A stretch of DNA of 64,000 bases, from the NCBI GenBank assembly GCA_943735955.1, contig OX030962.1, positions 3,893,739-3,957,738 of the forward strand, read 5' to 3'. The notes below the pieces were generated by a model. The model was not told where the DNA came from and ran no database searches. It was given only the letters and a program-made list of their open reading frames with translations. Within the stretch, counting starts at the first letter, position 1, and each line of letters begins with the position of its first letter. Both the position numbers and the translations under genes were made by a program. Shown piece by piece: positions 37,049-47,591 of this stretch. The DNA comes from Piscicola geometra (taxonomy: Eukaryota; Annelida; Clitellata; Hirudinida; Piscicolidae).

Positions 37049-37835
37049 TTAAATCAGAAGGCTAGTTTTAATCAAAAATATGCTCAATAAAAACGAAAAG
37101 AGGGTGAAGAAGAGGCTCGGAGGAGGAATGGTGGTAGAGGCGGGGTTGCAGTTGTGGCCAAAGCAGGTACAGCGTTCGTTGTGGCCATCGACTGTGTGGT
37201 AGGAGCGACACCCAGCCACGTATTCCACCAGCAGCGTCTTGACGCAGGCTCTTGAAATCACCGTGGTGTCTGGAGGATTGAGATGTGGTGGTAGGTTAGG
37301 TGGTAGTGGGTGAAGAAGGTTAGGAAGTCTCTTAATTATTTTTTGAAATATTTCGAAAGACAAGAATTTTACAAATTCTGGACGGATTAGAATTGATAAT
37401 CACACCCATTTTCAGCCTTTTTCACCGCCCATCCCTACCACTCAATCTCACTTCTCCTTTTCACATCCACCCTCATCCCTTCCACCCTCACCCCTTCTAC
37501 TATCATCCCTTCCACCCTCACTCTTTCCACCCATCTACCCTCCCACCAGTCTCACGTCTACCTTCACTCTTACCACTCATCACAAATCCACTTCTTTCCA
37601 CCCATTCAGCCCATCTCACTTCCACTCTCTCCCCTTCACCTCACCCATCCACCTCAACCCTCCCGGCCATCTCACATCTAGGGGTATTCTTGTAGAAGCC
37701 CATAAAAACGGTGCTCTGGAACTTCATGCAGGACCAGCAGCCACTCCTGTTGCGCGGGTTCTCACAAATGTTACCGTAGCCGGCTTTCCAGACGTTGCAC
37801 TCCCAGCAACTGTACGGGCCGCTGTCCACTTGGAT
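37049..37835 (-). CDS. Ly6/quiver-like three-finger GPI-anchored protein, 5' exon missing
   Basis: Two exons, 37835-37676 and 37269-37049, joined in phase 1 (126 aa plus stop). The mature region has the paired cysteine pattern of the Ly6/uPAR fold: CWECNVW near the start, C.....RNRSGCWSC in the middle, then AGCRSYH and the closing ERCTCFGHNCNPA, whose final CN dipeptide is the hallmark of the family. A hydrophobic C-terminus (LFFTLFSFLLSIFLI) without a cytoplasmic tail fits a GPI-attachment signal. The intron is flanked by C-rich and G-rich arms. The signal-peptide exon is expected at higher coordinates but was not found; a 32-bp tandem repeat sits just upstream. Family role is usually modulation of channels or receptors at the cell surface; the partner here is unknown. 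Confidence 0.75.
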
Positions 37836-37855
37836 CTGGTTGCATGACACTGTGG

Positions 37856-37975
37856 TGGTGTTGGTGCTTGGTTGCATGACACTGGTGGTGTTGGTGTTTG
37901 GTTGCATGACACTGTGGTGGTGTTGGTGTTTGGTTGCATGACACTGTGGTGGTGTTGGTGTTTGGTTGCATTGTT
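37856..37975. repeat. 32-bp tandem repeat upstream of the Ly6-like exon
   Basis: Three to four units of ACACTGTGGTGGTGTTGGTG plus TTTGGTTGCATG, followed by GGTTGGTTGG-type sequence to about 38270. It lies in the presumed first intron. Confidence 0.88.
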
Positions 37976-38269
37976 GTTTGGTTGGTAGATGGTGGTTGGT
38001 TGGTTGGAGGATTGTAGTTGGTTGGTGAATGTGTTTAGTGTGGTTGGTTGGTTGGTAAAAAAAATGGTGGATCGGTAGATGGCGGTTGGTGTAGTCGGTT
38101 GGGGGAGGTTGGTGGTGGTAAGTTAGTCAGAGAATGGTGGTTGGCTGGTTGGTTAGTTGGAGGGAAAATTGTGTTTGGTGTTAAGAAGATAGTATTATTG
38201 AGTGAGGTGGTTGGTTGGAAAGATGGTGGTTGGTTAGGAAAGGATAGTATTGGTTGGTTGATGTAATCT

Positions 38270-39020
38270 CGAAATCGGTTGTCGTTGTGTTATGAAATGT
38301 TTTATGTTCATTTCAATGAATTTTGTGAAAGCATATTTTTAGTTAAACTTATATAGATCCAAATTTATTTTTATTAAGAAAGATAACTAAAACAAAACGT
38401 CAAAGACAACTTAAAGGCCCTCACCTACTGTTACAAAAAGTATAAAAGTGATTGAAATAAGGTTTGTTCGAGAATCCATCCTTGCAGCATTTGGATAGGT
38501 ATGCACTAAATAGTAAAGGTGAGAAACAGGTGTGTAAAAGTGAACATAAGTTTTAATATAACGTTTTCAATGATTTAGGTTACTTAAATGGGAAAATAAC
38601 TAAATCCAAAAAGAATTATTAACTAATTATATATATTTTAAGTAGATAAATTAAAGTTTACTTCTGATAATCATTCATTACATTCTTACTAATGCTATTT
38701 GTAACTGATGCTATTGATCATTACTATTGATTTTTTACTCATCAACCATCATTCAAAAAACAAAGTTTCAGATGCTGATGAAAACACATCAGCTTGATGT
38801 ACACTTTAAGCATCATTTAGACTTTTCTACTGCTGTTTAGCATTATTAAAACAGAAAAAGTAAAAAATGTTATTTTGGGATGCCATTCTTGAACTTATTT
38901 GAGGGCTCATACAAGGCATAAAGGCTACATTTGAAAACTATTGGGTTAGTTAATTCTAAATTTTGTAATTCTTTTTGTCTTTTTAACGGGTTACACATTA
39001 GTTTGATCGACTTCTTGTTA
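38270..39020. other. Divergent intergenic stretch without recognised gene
   Basis: AT-rich sequence between the Ly6-like gene (minus) and the coiled-coil gene (plus). The signal-peptide exon of the former should be in or near here but no convincing candidate is visible. Confidence 0.5.
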
Positions 39021-39024
39021 GTTT

Positions 39025-39350
39025 AGGGCATAAGTGCATGAACGGGTAGCCGAGTGTGTAATGACTCTCGACTTGACCAATGATTAATGGTCGAGTGCAC
39101 CCGATGCCCTAGTAGCCCAAAAGTGCAAATAAAAGTTTCTTGCTTAGTGGACTAAAAGTCTCTATGTGGTATACGCCACTATAGCAATATTATTATAGTG
39201 GCGTATAACCTGAACGAGCTTCCAGGCCACTAAAGCTGCATATTTTCATTTGCGCCTATGGGTCACTAGGGCATTGGTTGCACTCGAACCTAGGACCTTT
39301 CATTATTGGTCAAGCCGAGAGTCGCAACACACTCATCCACCCGCTGACTC
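39025..39350. mobile_element. Two tRNA-derived SINEs, tail to tail
   Basis: 39025-39190 (plus) has GAACGGGTAGCCGAGTGTGT (A-box), GTCGAGTGCACCC (B-box) and a tail TATACGCCACTATA. 39193-39350 (minus) is a second copy with the B-box GGTTCGAGTGCAACC on the minus strand. Together they form an inverted pair 80 bases upstream of the coiled-coil gene start. Confidence 0.75.
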
Positions 39351-39429
39351 ATAATTAATAAAACTGTTATCGCAATTCTCAAGAAAGCGAAGAGATCTCC
39401 ATTTTAAGCAGTTCTCCTCAGCGCCAAAG

Positions 39430-41577
39430 ATGCTTCCACTTCCTCTGTACATCGCTTCCTCGTTCGTCTCGCTCATCGCTTTCGCCTTCATCGTTTTCAA
39501 GCTGATGAGACCCAAAGTAGCAAGTGAGCACGTTGATGATGATGATAATGATGATGATTATGATAATGATGAAGGTGTTTATTTAATAAAACAATGTTCT
39601 TAGAATCTAGAGCGATCTGTCGCCAAGCGTTAACTCTTTGTGTCATCAGTCTTTTTACTTTTACACCACTCCATCTCTTCTCCATCTCCAATTCCACTCT
39701 CTTTGTACTTCCACCATCACCCTCACACTCCACCATTACCCTCACTTCTCCATCACCCTCAACCCACCATTACCCTCAACCCACCATCACCCTCACTCCT
39801 CCATCACCCTCACTCCACCATCATCCTTCCCCACCCTTCTCTGACCAATCGACCATTACCCTCCCTTCACTTTCTTTTCAACCAATCCACCATCACCTTT
39901 ACGCCACCATCACCCGCATCCTCACACTGCACCATCATCCCAACACCACCGCTTCAACCACCACCGCTTCAACACCACCGCTTCAACAACCACCGCGACA
40001 GACGCTCGACCGAAAGAAGACGAAGAGAAATTGATCTCTTCCAAGGTGAATTACTGTAACTGCAGCAGAAACCAAAACGCCACAAACCTCGGCTGGAAAC
40101 TCTTGTGTGAGAAACTGAGCGAGGAAAAGCTGCTGCTCTTGCAAGAGGCTAATGAGTTGAGGAGGATCAACTATGAGCTGAAGTTTGTTCAATGGATGGC
40201 TGGGTGCATGGATGGTTGGATGGCTGGGTGGATGAATGGATGGAAAGATGATGGTGGGTGGATAGGTGGGTGGGGATATAGATGGGAGATAAGTTGGATA
40301 GACGAATGGATGAGATTTTAAATGACAATTAACTCAAAATAATCAATGATATTAGCAACCCCAATCGACTTATGCTAATGAGCAAAAGTGACGTTTTACA
40401 GTAAAATTATAGAAAAGTATTAAAATTTAAGTTATGCGTAATTCTATCGAAATAAAAAAGCAAGTGCATGAAAGACAATTTCATTATCTTTTAAATGAGT
40501 ATTTTATAAATAAATTATACATTATGTAAGCTTTCAAATAAAAGGATTTTAATTAAAATATCCCTCGAATCTAGCGTAACAGTAAAAAGCTATAATTTAG
40601 GGACTGCTACTTTTTATACGTACTTATTCATTTCTTATTTCGCTAACCAAAAAATTACGTATAATATTGAATTTTACATAATTAGATTCTTCTTTAAATA
40701 ATCTATCATTATATTTTTCTTAAGTTGAATGAATATTAAGTGAGAAGCCAGAAAACTCGAGGCAAAGCTCTAAATTTAGTAATTCGGGAATCAAAAAAGA
40801 TAGTTTTTACTTAAGAAAGTTATTGAAAAAGTATAAGTTATACTCAATAAAATTCTGTAAAAAAAGTTTTGAAACAACATTTTTTAAGTATACGAAATAG
40901 ATTTTAAAGTGTACATGCTTTCGACTTAACACAAAATTGTTAAGTTATTAAGTTAAAATACGTATAACTTTTTTTAAACAAACAAATAAAAATTTGGTTA
41001 ACGTATTTAAAATCAGTAAATCAAAATCTACAATTTGAGCGTTTTAATTTTAAAAAAGTATATAATAATTAATAAGAATAAACTACTGTAAAGGTTGATT
41101 TCTTCCATAAGTGAAGCTTTTAAAATGTTAATAACTTTGTCATTTTGAAAGATATAATTCTTTTAACTTTTAATTCTGATTCCTTGCATCAAATTAAATA
41201 AAACTAGTGATTTTCAACAATATAAGAAGAAAAAAACAAAAGTTATGACAAAAAAACAATATTTCTGTTTTGTGAGGGGGCCGTGAATTGCTTATAGATT
41301 ATGACGTAAAAACGGTACAAAAAATGTGTTCTTTTTAAATTTTAAAATAGGTATAACTTTTTTTTAAACAAACAAATTAAAATTTGGTTAACGTATTTAA
41401 AATCAATAAATCAAAATCTACAATTTGAGCGTTTCAATTTTAAAAAATGAACATGTTTTAAAAATCGATTGGGGTTGCTAATGATATATCATAAAAATGT
41501 TAAACCTAACGTTAAATTCTTTCAGGATCATCATTCAAGGGTACGACGAAACATTAGAAACTATTGGATTGGGATGA
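39430..41577 (+). CDS. Small N-terminally anchored coiled-coil membrane protein, family unknown
   Basis: Three exons, 39430-39523, 40002-40182 and 41526-41577, closing in phases 1 and 2, give 108 aa. The protein starts with a short hydrophobic span (about residues 6-24, LYIASSFVSLIAFAFIVFK) followed by basic residues, a linker with CNC, and a helical heptad-rich stretch (LCEKLSEEKLLLLQEANEL) that continues across the last splice junction into IIIQGYDETLETIGLG before the stop. Exact phase agreement of all three pieces is the main support. The last intron contains a 1.13-kb transposon-like element. I do not recognise the family; the C-terminal stretch has a faint resemblance to TACC coiled coils, which I do not rely on. 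Confidence 0.6.
40352..41481. mobile_element. 1.13-kb non-autonomous DNA transposon-like element
   Basis: Terminal inverted repeats TTAGCAACCCCAATCGA / TCGATTGGGGTTGCTAA with a 5-bp direct duplication TGATA at 40347-40351 and 41482-41486. Inside, a segment of about 100 bp is present twice in direct orientation (about 40963-41057 and 41338-41446; shared AAATTTGGTTAACGTATTTA). No coding frame. It lies wholly in the last intron of the coiled-coil gene. Confidence 0.85.
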
Positions 41578-42250
41578 GTTGTGCTTTTTCCATTTATTTC
41601 ACAAAGTTTCTGCTATTTTAGTTTTCAATTTAGCTATAGTCTAAAAGCAAATGTAAAAACATAAAAAAGATTAAATACCTCTAATGCGTTTGCAGTCTAT
41701 TTAGAGATCGTTTTCTCTTTCCTTTTTCATATAATCAATTATCCACATTTAAAGGCTTTTACCACATACCCTCAAATGTATATATTAAGAAATACTAATT
41801 GTTTCCAATCATTTTCTTAATTAGTATTAGAATTAATTTTAAAACTTGCAAAACCCTTTAACTAGATTTTATTGAATACAAAAATATAGTTTTTCTATTT
41901 TGAAAAATCGATTACAAAGACGGAAGAGTTGACATTTAAGCGATTTTGACTTAACTATTTCGATTTTCGTAACATGTAACATTGAAATGTTGAAGATTAA
42001 ATCACAGAAATACTTTTTGTGAACATCAAAGTTGAACCTCAAATAATTGTCTTATCTTTTCAAGGCAATTCTCAATTTAACAAAAACAAAAACCCTCCCT
42101 TAAACTGGCTATAGGCAGGCACTCCCAACCCCGTCTCATTTACACACCCACACTAGCAACCCCCCTTCCTAAACTACCAATTTAACATTCCCTCAACTCC
42201 CCACACCCCACTAAGACCACTCCCCCCTCCCCCCACACACAACAAAACCC

Positions 42251-43607
42251 TCAAATCAAACTCAAAGGCATATTGACACTGACAGTGCCCGTGATGGTGG
42301 TACGACAAACGGGACACTCTTTAACCTTGTTGTGAGTGTGTGGGTGTGTGTTGTTGTGAGTGTGTGTGTGTGGGTTGTTGTTTGTATGTGTTTGTGCGTG
42401 TTTATGTGGGTGAAGATAGTATGCATGTATAGTGAAGGGATGTGCAGTGAATTCAAAAAAATCCTTCCATGCGGAAACTTCTTAAAATGCTGATTGAACA
42501 AGCAAGTACTACCAAGCTGGGATGGGGTGGAGGGGAGGTTAAGCTTTTGCTTGAACATGTCGGCTAGTTGTTTGCTGACGAGCACTTCAAGGTAGGGGAA
42601 GATGAACGTGTCAGTCTTCAAGACGTAGGCTGAAAATTGAAAATTTTAATTCATGGATAGAATGCATTAAAGTTTAAATTAATTAATAGAATTAATTATA
42701 CTTCAAATTAATGGATACAATAAATTAAAGTTTAAATTAATGAATACAATAAATTAAAGTTTAAATTAATGAATACAATAAATTAAAGTTTAAATTAATG
42801 AATACAATAAATTAAAGTTTAAATTAATGAATACAATAAATTAAAGTTTAAATTAATGAATACAATGCATTACAGTGTGAGACTGTAATGAAATGGCTGA
42901 CCTTCGTCAAGGCCGTCGAGCAGCATCCAGAGGGCGGCCACAATGGCGGGGAGGTCTACAGGTTTCGAGGCGATGATGATCCCTCTGTGTTTTTTCAGGA
43001 ACTGCTTGATTCGAAGTCTGCGAAGTGCTTTGAAGGAGATTGGTTGGTTATCAGGACTTCCATTCATCCAGAGCATCTGGCAGTCAGGTGAATGATAGTT
43101 CTCGAGGTTTCCTTCTTCTTCCTGCGATTGCCAAAGTGACATGCAGAAGACGCAATGAATTTTCGAATTACTTCGCCACATGAAGCCGCTGTGAGCGAGC
43201 GCCAGTGCTGTGACAGTGCTGTTCGCTTGCCAGTCTTTGAATGATGAAAGTCTGAACTTTTCGTCGTTGCACGTGTGCATTGGTTCGTCTTCGAAGTGAC
43301 TTGCGAGTCGTTCCCAGTCGAGCTCGTCTGCAAATAAAGTATTCAACAAAAATGAACTTACATCATTTTCACTTTCACTTGCATCATCTCGATCTGCGTT
43401 TTCGTCAGCGCCAATAAATAAACTTCTTAAGCACTTGGAAGCATTTTTGCATTCTTTTTTATTAGAAATGTGTCGGCAGACGATTTCGAGGAGATCGTCA
43501 TCTTTGGCAGGAACGAAAGAACAGTCTTCACACCTGGAGATTCCTCTAGTATACTTCAAGCCAGTAAGAGATGATAACAACAACTTATAAGAAGTCTCTG
43601 AACACAT
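42251..43607 (-). CDS. Divergent BIR-domain protein with a partial RING-like C-terminus
   Basis: Three exons, 43607-42902, 42629-42513 and 42318-42251, join in phase 1 to give 296 aa. Residues about 115-180 form a BIR-like zinc domain: RLSSFKDW, then AHSGF, CVFC, a 16-residue gap to H, and C. The final H-to-C gap is 3 residues where BIR domains usually have 6, and the glycine-rich turn is lost (RSNSKIHC). The last exon encodes ECPVCRTTITGTVSVN, which matches the end of an IAP-type RING, but the earlier zinc ligands of a RING are absent. The middle exon has no cysteine. It could be an altered inhibitor-of-apoptosis gene or a decaying copy. The last acceptor is AAAG, which is unusual, so exon 3 is less certain. 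An LTR element lies 105 bases upstream of the start. Confidence 0.6.
42655..42870. repeat. 29-bp AT-rich tandem repeat in the BIR gene intron
   Basis: About six to seven units of AATTAATGAATACAATAAAT plus TAAAGTTTA, filling the intron between exons 43607-42902 and 42629-42513. Confidence 0.92.
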
Positions 43608-43711
43608 TTTTCAGTTAAAAACTTGTTTATTAATATTTGTAAATGAACGTAGCTTGCAAGAAAAGTTTGAGGTCCTCCTTGTTGATTCTAATCATTAGAA
43701 TCTAATGGGGT

Positions 43712-43843
43712 TGTAGTGACCACATTGTGTACGATATGTACACACAACCACTCCTAGGCGACCTTTGTCCCTCGCACCCTATATAAAGTAGTTATCGTGT
43801 AAATAAACTCTCTCTCGTGTTTCCTGAACTCTTAGTCGTAACA
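43712..43843 (+). repeat. 5' LTR
   Basis: 132-bp terminal repeat, TG...CA, with ATATAAAG at 43781-43788 and AATAAA at 43802-43807. It matches the right copy at 45373-45504 except at about five positions. Confidence 0.88.
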
Positions 43844-44651
43844 ATTGGTGACCCCGACGTGACGTCACTTCTTGGAATCCTTCGTTCTTCTCGAAGAGGA
43901 ATGATGGATCGTCGATGCTCGTCTCTGGCACGTTGTCCACCAGACGTTGGCGAGACATGTCCACCCCCAGACTGAAATGAGACAGAAAATCCGCTCCGAT
44001 GATGGGTTTCTTGACGTCGGCTACGCGAAAAACCCAAGGAAATTGCTTGCGTAAACCGAGGTTGACCATCAGGGATTTCTGTCCATACGTTTTGATGATG
44101 GAGTTGTTGGCTGCATGAAGCGTGAACGATGATGGGGTGAGAGAATGATTGGCTGGTGGAGGAATGACGCTTACTTCTGCACCAGTGTCGATTAGGAACG
44201 TGAGGTTGTTGCATGCGTCTCTTATGAATAATAGACGACTCTTATTTTGTTGGCCGTGGACAGATGTCGCTCCTACTGTCCGGCCCTGCAAATGAGTGAA
44301 AGTGCATGGTGGTGTGCATTTTCGTGCCTGTTTCCCAAAAGTCTGGTGATACCAGCACATGCCTGATGGGGTGTTCGGGCTTCTGGAACGAGGTGAATTG
44401 TGTCGACTGTTTGAACGAATTTTTCCTCGTGGTTGATTCTGGTTAGCAGCTAAAGTGGCCATACTTGTGGTGATTTGTTGCAGCCACGTATGTATCTCCG
44501 GCATGGTTTGGGCTGAAGCTTGTGGAGTTGGCGTTGAGACTTGTGTAATGGTGGTTTGTTGAAGTTCCACCATCCTGTCTGCTTGTAACGCCAGTTCTGC
44601 CAGTGGGATGTTCATTGAAGCCGCCAGGATTGGTTTAATGTGAGTGGGCAT
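43844..44651 (-). pseudogene. gag C-terminus / protease remnant, inverted relative to the LTRs
   Basis: The minus-strand frame begins with a gag C-terminal segment (PTHIKPILAAS), passes a zinc-knuckle-like CWYHQTFGKQARKC motif, and reaches an aspartic protease block with the active-site motif FLIDTGAEVSVIP and the later IIGADFLSHF. This order is normal for gag-pro but the strand is opposite to the LTRs, PBS and polypurine tract. It ends by running into antisense LTR sequence. The N-terminal part of gag and everything after the protease are missing. Confidence 0.8.
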
Positions 44652-44788
44652 TTCGTCGAACCATAAAAATCAAAATTAAAGCGGCGCAACACAAAGAAGG
44701 CGTCAAGAAGATCTAACTGAAGCAAGCGATAAAAAAAAGCGCGGGAATTTCTTCCCAGAATCATCATCATCACCACCAGGTTTCTGTC

Positions 44789-45277
44789 GTGGCAGCAACG
44801 TCGTCGGCTCCAGCTGTTGTAAAGTCGAAGACGAAAAAGAAGGCGCTACCTAAGTCTAAGCAGACAGCCGTGGTGTCAGACAAGCTGACAAGATTCAACA
44901 AAACAAGCATTTCCGCCCCAACCCTCACCAGCCAATCTGCTCATCATTATCATCATCACTCAACTGAGAATGCATTCATGCATGCATCATCCATCAATGC
45001 ACCAGGAAACAACAAGTCTTCTACAGACTTTTCCACAGCCAATACGTCAGACTTCTCAGATGTAAAAGCATTCATGTTCAACTTCACTGTTGGTGAGTGG
45101 AGCAACAAAGATGGCATCGACCACCACCACAACAACAACAACAACCTCACTCTCAATCCGGCAACAACAACAACAACGACTACCAGCTCATCGAATACTC
45201 AACAGCCACCTCCAATCCACACTAGGTCCGGCAGAAGGGTGCATTGGCCAACAAATTTGGCAGATGACGCAACGTGA
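44789..45277 (+). pseudogene. Retrotransposon 3' pol tail-like frame (163 codons with stop)
   Basis: Plus-strand frame just upstream of the purine tract and right LTR. It is rich in Ser, Thr and Asn, with CAT/AAC low-complexity stretches, and ends HTRSGRRVHWPTNLADDAT, a form commonly seen at the C-terminus of gypsy integrases. No catalytic motif is present, so it is a remnant or a non-coding filler with a conserved end. Confidence 0.5.
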
Positions 45278-45372
45278 CTACTGCAACAACAACTATTGCA
45301 CCAACAAAATTCACAACTTGACAATATTTTGTTTGCTTCTTCGTTCGCCAGTACTCTCTGGTGGGGGAGTAT

Positions 45373-45504
45373 TGTAGCGGCCACATTGTGTACGATATGT
45401 ACACACAACCACTCCTAGGCGACCTTTGCCCCTAGCACCCTATATAAAGTCGTTATCGTGTAAATAAACTCTCTCTCGTGTTTCCTGAACTCTTAGTCGT
45501 AACA
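45373..45504 (+). repeat. 3' LTR
   Basis: 132-bp terminal repeat matching the left LTR, preceded by the purine tract and followed by the GGGT target duplication. Confidence 0.88.
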
Positions 45505-46795
45505 GGGTTTCCTTTCTTTCAATTATGAGAAGTAGAGATGGCTAAAAAAAGTTTTTTAAATATTTGTTTAATTTTCGAATATTAATATATTTTAAAACTC
45601 AATTGAATTTATCAATATTTTAAAATTATTGTTTGAAACTGAGCGCATTTGGTGTTACATTTTAGCAATAGAGTTTCAAAATCAATTCGGACTGCCAGGA
45701 TATAATGATGATGAAGTAATTCATCCTTCCCTAATTGCCCTAGCTAGCAGTGATGTTCACATTTTATTGAATGCCCAGGCATTTCTCAGAAATCTCTATT
45801 AATTCACCGAATCATGGCATCATTTGCATTGGAATAAAAGTATTGTATTCTATTTCTCTTTTTTTAATAAAATTGTTTTTCCTGGTCTTGTTCTTCTACT
45901 GGTGTTCTTAGAATAATGGTTCCAACGAGCCAGGTGTACTTTATATTTATATATGCACGCGAAATATTTGCCTAGTTCAAAGATGTGATGCCTTGTAGCA
46001 GTTTAAAAGCTATACACGCTATATTGGAGATGTCTGCAAGCAGTCAAACCTTTGCCCATATTTAAAGAAGAGTATTCGGTAAGAAACATGGGAAATAAAA
46101 TAGTAAATGTTTTAGGCAAGACTTAAATTAAGTAGTCTGCTAGTTACAAACTGTTCAGTTTAATGTTTCATAGAAATATTCAAGAATTAGGGCTGAAATA
46201 AAATGAAAAACTCTTTTAAATTCAATTTTTAGATAGTTTAGTTTGGGAATAATGTTGAAAGCTTTGTCAAGCTTTGTGTTGTAAAACGATAAAAGCCACG
46301 TAGGCCAGAAAACTTAAAAGCCACAAAAAATTCAACTGGATTGATTCTCTTGTTACGTTAAAATATTTTACGATTTTACAATTTTAGAGTTTCTCACAAG
46401 CTTTAAAGTTGGTTTTTAAACAACCACTCTAAGCTGGCAAAACCCTTTCATCTTTTCTCAAAAAAACTCCACTGTCAAATTTCTTGAATATCCAAAAATC
46501 CCATGAACGAGTCCTTAAGACCGCATATCTTTTTGATCACACAATATCTTATTGTTCAACTTTCTTCCACCCTCCTAGCCCAACCCCCCCTCAACTCTTT
46601 TTCAACCCTTCTTCAGTCTCCATCAACCCTTCCTCAACCCTCCCTCAACCCGTGGTCTTTCATGACGTCACAGTTCTTATGATACACGTCACCACACCAA
46701 ACCATAGACCCTCTACAAGCCTAGATAACAGGTTAAATATTTATTTAAAAAGATGTATAAATAATATATTGTTTCAAATCACTTCAAAGCACTAG
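45505..46795. other. AT-rich stretch without recognised gene
   Basis: Between the LTR element and the CTA array. No exon or repeat family recognised. Confidence 0.5.
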
Positions 46796-47042
<247 letters not shown>

Positions 47043-47591
47043 AGTTTTTTTTTATTTAAAACAAAGCTTTGTCATCATTCATCCCATAAGATTTTACATT
47101 TGAAACTTCAAATATTCTATTTTTCCACTCCCACACATCCGTTTGACACCACATCTCCACCATCTTCTCTCACTACACGACGCATAACTTGTTCGCCATC
47201 CCAACGTCCCGAGCAATCTCCATCTTACAAACCTCCATTGTTACTGACATCACTTCTGTTTTTGAGACTTTACAAAGCAGAAACATAATTTATACAAATT
47301 TTAATAATATTTTATTAAATATAAAAAGTTTGGCGATTTTAAATGTGCTAAAACCGTTAAATTATGCAGTATTATGTTCACGATGATCAACGAATGCAAT
47401 ATAAAATGTATTATTATTCTTATTTTTAATGACTTTCAAATGTGAAAAAAAACAAAAGTTAATTTAAATATTGATAAATATTTAAAAACAATACTTCAAG
47501 AGTCGAATTAGATATTCATGAAATACTAATTTAAAAATAGTCAAAAAGTGAATTTAAATATTCATGAAGTGAGCGCACCACCACCACCTAG

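Larger units (their letters stand above)
43712..45504 (+). mobile_element. Rearranged Ty3/gypsy-like LTR retrotransposon with inverted gag-protease
   Basis: Two direct 132-bp LTRs (43712-43843 and 45373-45504) begin TG and end CA, differ at about 5 positions, and are flanked by a 4-bp GGGT duplication. Each carries a TATAAA-type box and AATAAA in plus orientation. A primer-binding-like stretch TGGTGACCCCGACGTGAC follows the left LTR, and a purine tract GGTGGGGGAG precedes the right one. Inside, gag and protease remnants lie on the minus strand, while a pol C-terminal-like tail reads on the plus strand. Reverse transcriptase, RNase H and most of integrase are missing, so the copy is non-autonomous. 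Confidence 0.85.
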
